The translations under genes were made by a program, and so were the position numbers. Below, in pieces: positions 11,850-23,295 of a DNA stretch of 64,000 nucleotides. A model generated the notes under the pieces. The model did no database searches and had not been told where the DNA came from. It worked only from the letters and a program-made list of their open reading frames with translations. The stretch lies in contig NW_011887296.1 of NCBI RefSeq assembly GCF_000151315.2, forward strand, positions 1,188,660 through 1,252,659, given 5' to 3'. This DNA comes from Capsaspora owczarzaki ATCC 30864 (Eukaryota; Opisthokonta; Filasterea). How positions within the stretch are numbered: the first letter of the stretch is position 1; every line of letters starts with the position of its first letter.

Positions 11850-14800
11850 GTTTGGCAGGTTTTGAGTTCTTTGTTTTGTCATCGCTCAACACACTCACCC
11901 TTCATCATCATCGTTATTGCCATTCTTGTGTGTGTGGGGAATAAACCAACCCTAGGAAGCCATCTCGGTCTCGAGAAACAACCTCAAGGCGCTCTCCAGC
12001 GATTTGGCCGAGCTGAAACACCTCGGATCGATCATTGCGCGGCGCAACCAGATCAACATGCGCGGATTGCCCGGCGCAGTGTTCTTGCTGGAGGACTTGA
12101 ACACGGTCGATCTCGGCTGGAACGACTTGAGCGACCTGCCCATCGACGCGCTGGAGGCACGCGCGCTGAAGGTGCTGGCGCTCGCGCACAACCGCCTCAA
12201 GGCCATTCCGTCGCAGCTGCTCATCAACTCGCCGGATATCCAGTTCCTAGACGTGTCCAATAACATGATTGACAGCATTCCCCCGCAGTTGCGGCGCCTG
12301 GCCCACCTTGAAAGCCTCAATCTCGCCCACAACCCGCTCGAGCACGTCTCGCTGCGCCCGCTGTGCGCCCTCAACACGCTGCAAATACTCAATCTCTCCA
12401 GCACACAGCGCACCGTGTCCAACATTCCCGATGTGCTCGACCAACTCTCCAACCTCACCGAGCTCGACTTGTCGTACAACACGCTGCCGACGATTCCCAT
12501 CGTCCTGTACAACCTGGCTTCGCTGCGACGACTCAACCTCAGTAACAATGGCCTCACCGAGGTGCTCCCCCTTATTGGTCAGCTGGAAAACCTCGAGACC
12601 CTGAATCTCTCGACCAACAAGCTGTCGTCCATTCCAGACACCATTTTTGACATTCGCACGCTGCGTCGCCTCTATGTCGATCGCAACAACCTTCGCACGG
12701 TGCCCGACAAGTTTGATCAGTGCACGGAACTCGAGCTCTTCTACGCCGCCCACAATCACCTCACCGCCATCCCCGTTTCGATCTGCAGCTGCACCAAGCT
12801 CCGCCGATTGAAACTGAACGATAACAAAATCTCATCCGTGCCCGTGCAAATTTACCAGCTCGAGCCACACCTCAAGTTGTTTGCTGTCGAGGATAACCCC
12901 GACTTTGAGATGCCCCCACGGCCCAAGGGCTTCACCGTCAACGACCTCTACAATATCGACTTTGACGCGCAGGCTGCGGCAGCGCAAGGTCAGCTCGGCA
13001 CGTCGATTCTCGCTTCGCGCGATATCAGTGTCCAGGCCACCGAGGTCAAGACAGCCAACGTCAAGCACACTGGTGCCGGTCTCATCAAAGGTCGCGAGGC
13101 TGACACGGTCAAGGTGCTCATGGGCATGGCCAAGGTCAGCAACGACAAGGGAAAATCGGCGCTCGCGAGCGCGCACACGGCTCCCGAGACCGAGGACGAC
13201 AAGCCGGTCGAGACGCGCAAGCCCAAGCGTTGGGACGAGCAGATCGATCGTCCCCAGCTTGACTACAGTGAGATTTTTGGCGACGCTGTCGGCAAGCAGG
13301 AGGGCGTCACTGTTTGGCGTATTGAGAACTTTTTGCCCATCGAGGGCGAGCCCGAGCTCAACGGCAAGTTCTACGAGGCAGACTGCTACATTGTGCTCAA
13401 GTCGACGACAAACGAGCAAAACGGTGGTCTGGACTATGCCATCTGGTTCTGGATTGGCGAAAAGTCGTCGTTGGACAAGAAGGCCAGCGCGGCCATCCAT
13501 GCGGTCAACCTGCGCAACTATTTGGAAGCAAAGACGTGAGTTTGGGTCGTTTGGGTCGTTTGGTTGTTGCGTGTTCGAGCCGGGCTCATTTGTTGTGATT
13601 GTCTGACTTTTGTTTGTTTTTCTCCTCTGACCCCTTTTGACTTGTTTCTGCTACTTTCTCGCCTCCTCCAGAATGGTCTCGCGCGAAGAACAAAACGACG
13701 AGTCGGGAGAATTCTTGCACTTGTTTAATAACGAGATTGCCTACATTGAGGGCGGCACGGAGAGCGGCTTCTTTATTGTCGAGCAGACGGAATATGTGAC
13801 GCGCCTCTTCCGCGTGTGGGGCGAAAAGGAGACGCATGCCGAGCCATCGCCATTGCTGCCCACCTCGTTGCACACCAAGCTGGTCTTCTTGTTGGACATG
13901 GGCCTGAAAATGTACGTGTGGGCTGGCGTCGATTCCAAGCTCACGCAGCGGTCCAAGGCTCGCCTTCTTGCAGAGCGATTGAACAAGAACGAGCGTGGCA
14001 ACCGTGCTCAAATTGTCCAGGTGAGCCAGGGCGATGAGCCCGACGAATTCTGGGCTCTGCTGCACGGACAGCAGGTGCTCCCCGACCGCGGCCACACCAA
14101 CGGCTCCCAGCGTGGGCATCATGCCGCTGGTGACTTGCCCGTCCTCGCAGCTGTGACGTCTGATCCGGCGAAGGCCGAGTTCCCCTTCCGACGATCCTGT
14201 TTGTACAAGGTGGCTCTGGGCAAGGGCTTTTTGGAATTGCCTCAGGTGGACACGTTCTCGTCTGGTGGCAACTTGTTGCAGAGCATGCTCGAATCGACGC
14301 ACGTGTACATTCTCGACTCGCATGTGGATGTTTTCATCTGGATTGGGCGCAAATCGAGCCGCCTCGTCCGTGCTGCAGCCATGAAACTCTCGGACGAACT
14401 CATGCACATTCTGCCTCGGCCTGCTCACGCCATTGCTATCAAGGTGCTCGAGCTTGCTGAAACCCAGTTCTTCAAGCTGCACTTCCAGGGATGGGACGAT
14501 GCCATTGCCGTCGATTTCAGCGCACAGAACATTATGCCGCCAGTGCTCACCGTCAAGCAAAAGCAGGAGCGCGTCAAGGCGACCATCGAGCGTCCCGAGG
14601 TCAAGTACACTCCGCCCAAGGTTGACATTCGTGCGCTCTTCACTGCACGCCCAAACCACCTGGCGGACGAGCAGGCCGAGGACTTTATGGCCGACGCCAA
14701 CGACCGTCTTGAAAAGATGGAGTGCTTTGTGCTCGAAGGCCGCAAGTTTGTGCGTCTGCCCAAGAAGGAGGTCGGCCAGTTCTACGACCACGACTGCTAT

Positions 14801-16185
14801 GTCTTCTTGTGCACGTACTGGAAGGACAAGGACTATGTCTTCCATGACAGCAACGAAAATGACGTCGACACAGTCAAGCGACCTGGCGAAAAGGACGCTG
14901 CGGCGGCGGACGGCAGCGATGACGAGGCCGAGGGCAAGGGCAAGGGCAAGGGCAAGGCCAGCAGCGACGACGAAGAAAACGGCGAGGAAGGCGAGGGCGA
15001 CGAAGATGATGACCAAGACGAAGAAGAGGAGGAGGAGGAGGAAGAAGAAGAGGAAGACGAAATTGAATGCGTCGTCTACTTTTGGCAAGGTCGCTTTGCC
15101 AACAAGATGGGTTGGCTGACCTTTACCTTCTCCTTCCAGAAGGAAATTGAAAAGCTGGTCGACACCAACTTTGGCTGCTCGCTCCGTGTTCTTCGCAGCT
15201 TCCAGCAGCGCGAGTCGATGACCTTCCTTTCGCACTTTGGCGGCCGATTTGTGATTCATCACGGGCAGCGACCGACCAAGGCCGAGTCGGCCGCTTTGGC
15301 AGCCATCACGGGCACGACCAAGGGCTCTCCCGCAAAGCAAGCCGCGTCGTCAAAGCTTGCGGCCACTTCGATGGCCGTCATGCTGTACCACATCCGACAA
15401 AACTCGTCCCGCATCACCATGCGCACCATTTGCGAGCGGCCCCATGCGTCGTCCTTGTGCTCGCAGCATTGCTATGTGCTCAAGGTGCCCTTCGACAATG
15501 TCAAGAGCGGTATTGTGTATGTTTGGATTGGCAAGCACGCATCTGCCGTGGACGCCAAGCTGGCCGACACCATTGGTCACTTGATCAAGGGCGATCTGCC
15601 CTACTCGCTCCAGACCATCATGGAAGGCAACGAACCTGAAAACTTTTTCTGGGTTGGTCTCGGCGGCAAGGCTGCCTATGATGCCGATGCCGACTACATT
15701 GGCAAGGCTCGTCTCTTCCAGTGCACCAACGCCGACGGCTACTTTGCCATTTTGGAAAAGAATCCCGACTTCTGCCAGGACGATCTTGCCGACGAGGATG
15801 TCATGATTCTCGACACGAGCAAGGATGTCTTCCTCTGGTTTGGCGCGCATGCCAGTGAAGCTGAAAAGAAGCTGGCCATCAAGAGTGCTCAGGTGGGTGG
15901 ATATGATGGTGATTGTGGTTTTTGTGGCAGGGAGAGAGAGAGGGAGAGAAAATGGGAGGGGAGAGCAGTTGATATCAAAAGGTGTGTGACTATTCTCGCT
16001 CGTATCTCACCTCGACCCATCTCAATTCCATTTTGATTTCATCCTCGTAGGTCTATCTGGAGCGGAATGGAGACGGACGCACCGTCAAAAACCTCAAGAT
16101 TGCCAAGCGTGGCCGTGAGCCGCATGCGTTCACGCGCTGCTTCCACGGCTGGGATGACACTCCTCGCGAGCGCGAGTCGCTCTAA
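11237..16185 (+). CDS. FLII: Flightless-1 homologue, LRR plus gelsolin-repeat actin regulator (4 exons)
   Basis: Flightless-1 binds actin through gelsolin-like repeats and partners such as Ras, LRRFIP and nuclear-receptor coactivators through its leucine-rich repeats. Exons are 11237-11410, 11956-13535, 13672-15892 and 16051-16185, giving 1369 residues against 1269 in human. Residues from about 10 to 400 are a run of LRRs (for example NLTELDLSYNTLPTIPIVL). Gelsolin repeats follow, with conserved blocks DYSEIFGDAVGKQEGVTVWR, GKFYEADCYIVLK, DKKASAAIHAVNLRNYL and GSCCS-region equivalents through FCQDDLADEDVMILD and EPHAFTRCFHGW at the end. An acidic low-complexity insert, with about a dozen consecutive Glu near 15.02-15.06 kb, sits in the same gelsolin-domain position as the acidic insert of human FLII. 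The 11411-11955 intron holds a large A-run/T-run inverted repeat. Confidence 0.96.
11757..11848. repeat. A24 / T40 inverted homopolymer pair in FLII intron 1
   Basis: An uninterrupted run of 24 A (11757-11780) is followed after 28 bases by an uninterrupted run of 40 T (11809-11848). Transcribed, the two arms can pair over 24 bp with a 28-nt loop. Homopolymer lengths are the least reliable part of any assembly. Confidence 0.8.
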
Positions 16186-17109
16186 AGGCAGACGACGCTT
16201 GGTCGGACTGTTTGACTCGCTTTTGGCGACCTTCCTCGCTTTGTCAATCTTTTGGTTAACTGGGGCTGTTTTTTGGCCGTTGTTATTGACTTGGTTGTGT
16301 TTGTTGGTTTGTGGTTGTCTGTTGTTTGTGTGAGTTCTTGTTATTGTTCATTTTACACACTTTTCATTTTGGACTGGTAGCAGCAATTTCATACATGAAA
16401 GGCGAGTGAGGGGGAGAAAACAATGGTGAGTCAAACCCCCATCTTTGGCCTGCCTGATGGATGGCACCCGGCCAAAATTCAGCCCCCCTTTTGGTTGAAG
16501 CTTCTGCTAAATATGATGAATGTTAGGATTTCATGACGAGTGGGTGAAATTGACAAAGCAGGACTTTGCTGAGCGGGTGGAAGAGGCGGGATGGGAAAAG
16601 TGGAAGGTTGTACCCTGCTCGGCAGTGTTTTTCTCGGTAAATTCTTTGGCATTAGTGATTCTGTAACAATGTGCATCTTTATTTGTAGAGGAGGGGCTGT
16701 GGTAGAGGTGTTTAGTGGACGATTTGACAATCTTGTAAATCCGCGTTGCTGCTGCGCGTTTGTAGGTTTTTGAGGTGCTGGTTTTTAATTTTCGCTGTGG
16801 CTGAATTTTGACGGCAAACTGCTTCAAATTCATGTTTTTGCAGCTACGAGACATTATGTCACAGTGAGCAAAGCACACTACGCAACCGTTACCGCGCCAT
16901 CTCAGCCCGACTCGCTTCAGCATGGTGCCGAGTCGCGACCGACTTTTCGATTGCTGAAATTTGGCCGACGTTGCGTTTGATTCAGCTTCCTGTCTGCTTC
17001 AACAGCGCTCTCCACCAAACCGCTGCATATTGCGAAATCCATCTCTTTTGTTTTTCTTACCGTAAATGTACTTGCATCTCTCTCAGTCGTCCTATTTTTC
17101 TCAGCACCC
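16186..17109. other. FLII 3' flank and TOM1-like promoter region
   Basis: This 924-bp stretch contains the FLII 3' UTR (T/G-rich) and the leader of the next gene. Short open frames exist on both strands but none shows protein-like composition, splice signals or family resemblance. I see no defined regulatory element. Confidence 0.45.
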
Positions 17110-17420
17110 ATGTTTGGCACCAGCAAACTCGCTGCGGCGATTGGTAAAGCACAATTTTTTTTTTTCAAAGTGTCGCCATATCTTTTTTTTTTTCATTTTT
17201 TTCTTCTAGCTGTAATTCCATCGCGTTCCGTCACCGCTCCGCCTTCGCACAGCCACGCAGCTCAGCCAAATCACGAAAGCGTCGTTCTGCGCACCATCGC
17301 CGAAAAACTCGCACAATTTTCTTCTTCTTCCCGCACGAAAACTTTAGCTGGGGGGAGAAACGAAAAGAAAAGAAAAGGCATATTATTTTATATAGCTTTT
17401 TAGATTGGGTTTTTTTTCCA

Positions 17421-17458
<38 letters not shown>

Positions 17459-18425
17459 CGTTCGTCATTCGCGATTCGGGTGGGCCGCTCCTTCGTCCGT
17501 CCACTCGACACCGGGGCATTCTTACGCACTACAATGCCCGCTGCTTCTCGTTTCACCGCCATTCCGAGCGCCAATGCAAGCACAGCGAGATCTCGATTTT
17601 TTTTTTTTTGTTTTTTGTCGGAAGAAGATGACGTCCTCATCGTTCCCGTAGTTGGTTGTTGTTGGATTTTCGATCACCATTGTGGCGTTCTCCCGACCCG
17701 ACGATCGGAGAGCAGACAGCCGAGTCACTATCCTCCGTGACAACGCGCCGATGCCGCGGCTGTCTCGCGTCGGAACGAGCGTCGACGGTCGAAACATGTT
17801 CGGCGTTTTCTGATCTAAGCCTCGCCCGCTTTCACTCACACTTACACTTTCAGCTAGGGAGGGTTACTCTGACGATTTCCATTGTCATCACGCTCACTCT
17901 TGCTTGTCGGGTGGCGTTGGACTTTTTGGCGGTTGACAGAGCGATGCACGAACGAAACGCAGCCCAGCGAGGATTGGAACCTCATCCTTGAAATTTGCGA
18001 CCAGATCAAGCACACTGACACTGGGTAAGTCGAAGTTTGCCAGTGACAGTACAACAAGAGGGGAAGGAGCGCGCGCGCGCGAGAGCGGCTGCTGTGGTAG
18101 AAAAGTCGTGTCACTCAAATCTTGCTCTCCACTCCCGTAGTCCCAAGGAAGCCATCAAGACCATTCAAAAGCGGCTGAGCAACAAGAATGCCAGTGTGAT
18201 TTACTTTACGCTCGTGGTAGGTCTCACGCCCAGCAGGGAGGGCATCATCGTCGTTTTCGATGTTGTGCGTAACCGACTCACTTTTGCTGTGTTTCCTTTT
18301 TGAAAATCTCTTACAGTTGCTCGAGGCATGCGTCAAGAACGCCGGCGAGCGGTTTCATGCTGAAATCGCCAACCAAGAGTTTCTCAACTTTCTGGTCAAG
18401 CTGGTGCAGCCTAAAGTGCGTTCAT

Positions 18426-18462
<37 letters not shown>

Positions 18463-20455
18463 TGGCTCTTATTCGCCGCTGACCTTGCCCTTTCGTTTTT
18501 TCCCCGCAGAGCCCCATTCCGGCACGATCGCGCGAGAAGATTCTCGAACTCTTGCAGTCGTGGTCGGACAATTTGGGACACCAGCACGAGTATGCTCTGA
18601 TCAAGGAGACTGTTCGCAAGCTGCGTGACGAGGGAATTGAGTTTCCCGCCCAGGACATGGATGCCATGTCACCCATTCACACACCTCAAGCCGTACGTAC
18701 ATGTTATGTTGAATGGGGGAGGCGCGGGGGGGGGCAAGGGAAAGGGTTTGGCTGAATGCCGACGGAAACATTGTGCTGACTTGATCCCCTCTGAACGAAT
18801 GCAGCACGCAATGCCGTCCCCTTCACGCCCGACTGCTGCAGCTGCCACACTCTCGACATATCCGACTTCGTCGCCACCTTCAGACCGAGGCGGGTTTGCC
18901 ACAATGTCTGACAGCTCACCCGGAGCAAACGCTTATTCCCGCGCGCAACAGCCTCCATCGCAGCCTCAGCCGCAACCACACCCGCAACCGACGTTCAAAC
19001 TCAAGCTGGAGCCTCACCAGCGTGCAAAGCTGACGACCGAGTTTGGGGTGGTGACTGAGAACTGCAATCTCTTCCGCGAAGTCGTGTCGGCACAGCAGCC
19101 AAACGAGCCGATCGAGTCGTTCACTCTTGTAGGGCACTATGAATCGCGTGCTTTGTTTCCAGAAGAGTTTTGCTGCTGCTGGTGCTGGGAAGCGGCAGAT
19201 TAGCTGTTAATCACTGACGACTTTCTTCTCTCTCCAGGAACTCAAAGAGACGCTTGAAGCAATGCAATCTCGCATCATGGCGCTCGTCGAGCAGGTTTTG
19301 GATGAAGATATTATTGGTGAGGAGCAGGCCATCTCTTTGAACATGCTGCGAAAGTGCAAGTGCGCGTACTGTCGCTCACTTCTCCTTGTCCTCTTGCACT
19401 CTGCAGTCACCTTGCTCAGTCTGAACGACAAGCTGAACACTGCGTTGGGTCAGTTTGCCGCACTTACACCGGGCCACCAACGGACTCAGCAAGGATTCAA
19501 TGGCCCGCCGCAGAGTGCGTACCCAGCGGCGCGATCAGGGTTTGCGAGCAGTCAGCAGCAGCAGCAGCAGCAGCCTGGGCACGCAACGCCAACAACATAC
19601 GCACCATCGCCGGCAGCTTCGTCTGCACCCGCGGAGCCGCAGTTGATTGACTTTGACTCTATGCCGCTTGCCACCAGCGCTAGCGCCCCACAGCCGCCAG
19701 CAACGCGCACTGCTTCGTCTGACGCACCGCGACCAGGCTCTGCATTCCTTGCCAATCCCTTCGCGTCCACTGGTACGAGCGTTGATGTTCAACAAATTGT
19801 GTTGATGAGAAGGTTTGACACTTGGTTAACTGCATTTTTTTGCCTCATTGGTCGTTTGTGGCTCGTTTTTGTTCATCATTTGGCAGGTTCTACATATGAC
19901 GACAACATGGAAGCACCATCCATGGGCTCGCTTGCCGGCGCGATGAGTGCGCGTGCCAACCTGGTTGCTGGACAAGCACCACCCGCCGAGGATGATGCTT
20001 TTTCGCAGTTGGCCTCATCAAGACTGTCGGCTCGTGCTTCTACTCCATCGAGCAGGTGGGTACCGTTTTTTGTTGATGTTGTAATTGTGTGAAGGTGAAA
20101 CGGATTGGGATATGGTTTTTTGGTGCGTTTCTGACAACTGCCGTTTGTTTTTGTTGTTTTTTACAGCCCTCCACAACAATCAACGCCTTTACCGACTGCT
20201 CCCGGTCAGTCCTCGATTTCGACTGCTGGTATGTCGTCCTTTGAATATCGTCTGATTCAAGGCCAGTTGCATGAACTGACGTTGATTTTTTTTACTTGTT
20301 GATGTTTTGTAGACTTTGACGACTTCCTTGCCGAGCGTGGGTTTTCTTCCAAAAAGTCGTCGACGACGACACTCTTAACTGCACCTCCAGCAAACACTCA
20401 AAACCGTCGCCAGCTTAATCTCGAAGAGCAGGACGAGGACATGTTTGGACTTTGA
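17110..20455 (+). CDS. TOM1: TOM1-like VHS-GAT endosomal adaptor (11 exons)
   Basis: TOM1-family proteins bind ubiquitinated cargo, Tollip and clathrin on endosomes. Exons are 17110-17143, 17940-18024, 18141-18216, 18317-18415, 18510-18692, 18805-19128, 19238-19316, 19407-19772, 19887-20055, 20167-20228 and 20313-20455; all phases agree. The first exon encodes only 11 residues (MFGTSKLAAAI) and joins to ERCTNETQPSEDWNLILEIC. The VHS domain occupies roughly residues 8-150 and ends with the family motif DMDAMSPIHTPQA. A Q/P-rich linker precedes the GAT three-helix bundle (EFGVVTENCNLFREVV through LSLNDKLNTALGQF). The tail holds a clathrin-box match LIDFD, an NPF motif in LANPFAS, and an acidic end, DEDMFGL. 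No ear domain is present, which argues against GGA. Confidence 0.92.
17422..17456 (+). repeat. long poly-T tract in TOM1-like intron 1
   Basis: An uninterrupted T run of about 35 bases lies in the 796-nt first intron. Similar but shorter poly-T tracts recur in introns across the window. Confidence 0.8.
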
Positions 20456-20755
20456 AGTGTGTGATTTGGTTTTTGTCGCTGTTTTTTTTTGGTATTTTTT
20501 TCCTTGCTAGTGTTGTGTTTGACTGCATCACCCCCCTCTCTGCTTTTGAGAACAAGTCTGAGCAGCAGTGCAACTCGTTTTTCTGTTTCGTTTCTCATAC
20601 AACCGTTCTAATGTTTCAAAGTCTTACAGTGCATTCTGCTTTCCATCCCTTCCATCTCTTCCATCCCACATTCGACAGTACAGCAAGACACACTCACTTG
20701 CAACTTGCTTTTCACTCTTTAATTTTTTTTTTTTTCATATTCTCAACAGCAACAA
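20456..20755. other. TOM1-like to ADE2 intergenic region
   Basis: This 300-bp stretch holds the 3' UTR of the VHS-GAT gene and the ADE2 leader. It is pyrimidine-rich with a T run near 20.72-20.74 kb. No coding signal was found. Confidence 0.5.
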
Positions 20756-23126
20756 ATGTCCACATCGCCGTCAGTGATTTCCGCCAGCCGTCAGAGCGTG
20801 CTTCAGCGCACATTGGGCGTCCTCGGCGGCGGGCAGCTCGGTCGCATGATGGCCGACGCCGCTCACCGCCTGGGCGTCCGCATTGTTGTTCTGGATCCCA
20901 CTCCCAACAGCCCAGCTGGACAAGGTGAGGCCCGGTCCCATCCATCCATCCATCCATCCATTCATCCATCCACAGAGTCGTCGGCCATTGCCAGGTGGCA
21001 ACTCGTGGGGGGAAGGGATTTTTCGATTCGACCCCACACCACCGCAGCAGCAGCAGCACCCGACGGGCTTCGTCCATGATGCAAATGCAGATAGACTGAG
21101 AGTTAGATAGAGAGAGAGATAGAGAGATATATATAGAGAGAGGGGGGGGGAACTGGGGGACTGGGTCATTGGAAACGGCTCTCTCGCTGGGGGCTGTGCT
21201 CTCCAGTTCGCATCCATCCATTCAATCCATTCAATCCATCCCCACTCGTAGTGCCATTTGCCATTCAATCCATCTTGCCACTCACTTTTTGGACCAACAA
21301 CACGACTGCGACCTTGTTTGTTTTTGTAGCTGCGGACAAGCAGATCGTCGGCGACTTTAAGAACGCAGAGTGCATCGCCGAGCTCGCTGCAGAGTGCGAC
21401 GTGCTGACGGTCGAGATTGAGCACGTTAACGTGGACGCACTCGAGGCGTCGGCGGCCAAGTGCTCCATCCAGCCATCGCCAGCGACCATCCGAATCATCC
21501 AGAACAAGTTCGTCCAGAAGCAGCACTTGCATGCGCGCGGCATTGCGCTCGGCGAGTTTGCCGAGGTCGTCGCGGGCGGCCGCCAGGGTGTCATGGACGC
21601 CGCTGCCCGTTTCGGATACCCGCTCATGCTCAAGGCAAAGTGCCTGGCGTACGACGGTCGTGGCAACGCTGTCGTCAAGTCAGAGCAGGACATTGATGCA
21701 GCCATCGCCTCGCTGTCCGGCGCTGCTGCTGGCGGCCTCTATGCCGAAAAGTGGGTCCCATTCACGCGCGAGCTTGCCGTTATGGTGGCTCGCGGGCTCG
21801 ACGGCAAGGTCGTCTCGTACCCCGCTGTCGAGACGTTCCAACGCAACAGCATTTGCCACACGGTTGTTGCGCCCGCCCAAATCTCGGGCGAGATTCTTGC
21901 GCGTGCCGCCGCCGTTGCCGAAGCTGCGATCGCCACCTTCGACGGTGCTGGTATCTTTGGCGTCGAGCTGTTTCTGCTTGCTGACGGTGAGTACTTTGGA
22001 GATGCGTGTTGAGCAAAGACCCAGCAGCCTGCGTTAGATGTTGATCAACGACTCACGTTTTGTATTTATTTATTTATTGTTGATTCGCGTTCTTGCAGGA
22101 ACCGTTCTACTCAACGAAATTGCCCCACGCCCTCACAACTCGGGCCACTACACAATCGAAGCTTGCCACACTTCTCAGTTTGAGCAACACATTCGCGCCG
22201 TGATGGGACTGCCACTTGGCTCGCCTGCGATGCGCGTCGGTGCATCGGTCATGGTGAATGTGCTTGGCTCTGGTTCTTCCGACCAGGACTTTGATAACAC
22301 TTGGGCATTGTGCAGGTATGACGAGAGTCTGGATTGGGTTTGAATTGATTGCCGTGTTTGTTTGACGGTGAAAGGTGTTGTTTGCTTCCCCTCACTCTGA
22401 ATTTTTTCGTTGAAAATGAACTGCAGCTCGTCGCTCTCACTGCCGTCGTCTACTAGCATTCATTGGTATGGAAAGGAGGGCGTCCGCAACGGGCGCAAGG
22501 TTGGGCATGTGACCATCACTGGCCCGTTCATGCCCGACGTCCAGGCCGCATTGCGCGCGCTCGGCCCGTCGTTTGCAGACTCGCCCGTGCTCGAATCCAC
22601 CTTCAAACTTGCCCCAGTCGTGAGCGTGATTATGGGCTCTGACTCTGACTTGAAGACCATGACGGCAGCGGCCCAGATTTTGACGCAGTTTGGCGTGCCG
22701 TTCGAGCTGACCATTGTCTCGGCGCACCGCACTCCGCAGCGAATGATGGACTTTGCCAAAACGGCACACACCCGTGGTATCAAGGTCATCATTGCGGCTG
22801 CAGGCGGTGCTGCGCATTTGCCAGGCATGGTTGCTGCCATCACCCCTTTGCCCGTGATTGGCGTGCCCGTGCCCCTCAGCTACCTCGATGGTCAAGACTC
22901 CCTGTACAGCATCGTCCAGATGCCCCGCGGTGTCCCAGTGGCCACCGTCGCGATTGGCAACTCGACGAACGCCGCACTGCTCGCCGTCCGCATTCTCTCC
23001 GTCCAAGCGCCTTCATTGCTCGAAAAGATGATTCAGTACCAAGAGTCTATGGAGCGCGAAGTCCTCGGCAAGGTGGACAAGCTTGAGCAAGTCGGTTGGT
23101 CCTCGTACACTGCCGCTGGCCACTAA
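20756..23126 (+). CDS. ADE2: Phosphoribosylaminoimidazole carboxylase, PurK-PurE fusion (5 exons)
   Basis: This protein converts aminoimidazole ribonucleotide to its carboxylated form in purine synthesis. Exons are 20756-20924, 21330-21986, 22099-22315 and 22427-23126 plus phase-matched joins, giving 580 residues, close to yeast Ade2 (571). The N-terminal PurK ATP-grasp part starts [20 protein letters not shown] and includes [10 protein letters not shown] and [19 protein letters not shown]. The C-terminal PurE part has [19 protein letters not shown] and [11 protein letters not shown], the class I active-site motifs. Animals instead fuse a class II PurE to SAICAR synthetase and lack PurK, so this is the fungal/plant arrangement. 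Intron 1 is 405 nt and packed with microsatellites. Only 169 bp separates the stop from the next start. Confidence 0.95.
20938..21252. repeat. microsatellite cluster in ADE2 intron 1
   Basis: Within one 405-nt intron lie an ATCC tetranucleotide repeat (about 20938-20971), a GATA/GA-rich stretch ending in an ATATAT run and a G9 run (21081-21150), and a second set of CATCCATT-type repeats (21212-21242). Confidence 0.8.
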
Positions 23127-23295
23127 AAGCTTGAGAGGTTTTGATGATTTTGCAGCATGAGTACCATACGATTTCAATCAGAGCGTTGATACTGGATTAT
23201 CATTGAATCATGAATCTTTTTTGATAAAGCACCGTGTTCATGTTTTTGGATGGCCCAGTCTTAGAATTTTTTCGCCCACACCTTTTTTCATCACC

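Noticed and set aside
13586-15340. 584-codon open frame on the minus strand opposite FLII
   Set aside because: It is antisense to the gelsolin repeats, which match flightless-1 throughout. GC-ending codons of the real gene remove stops from the opposite strand. No family resemblance or start context.
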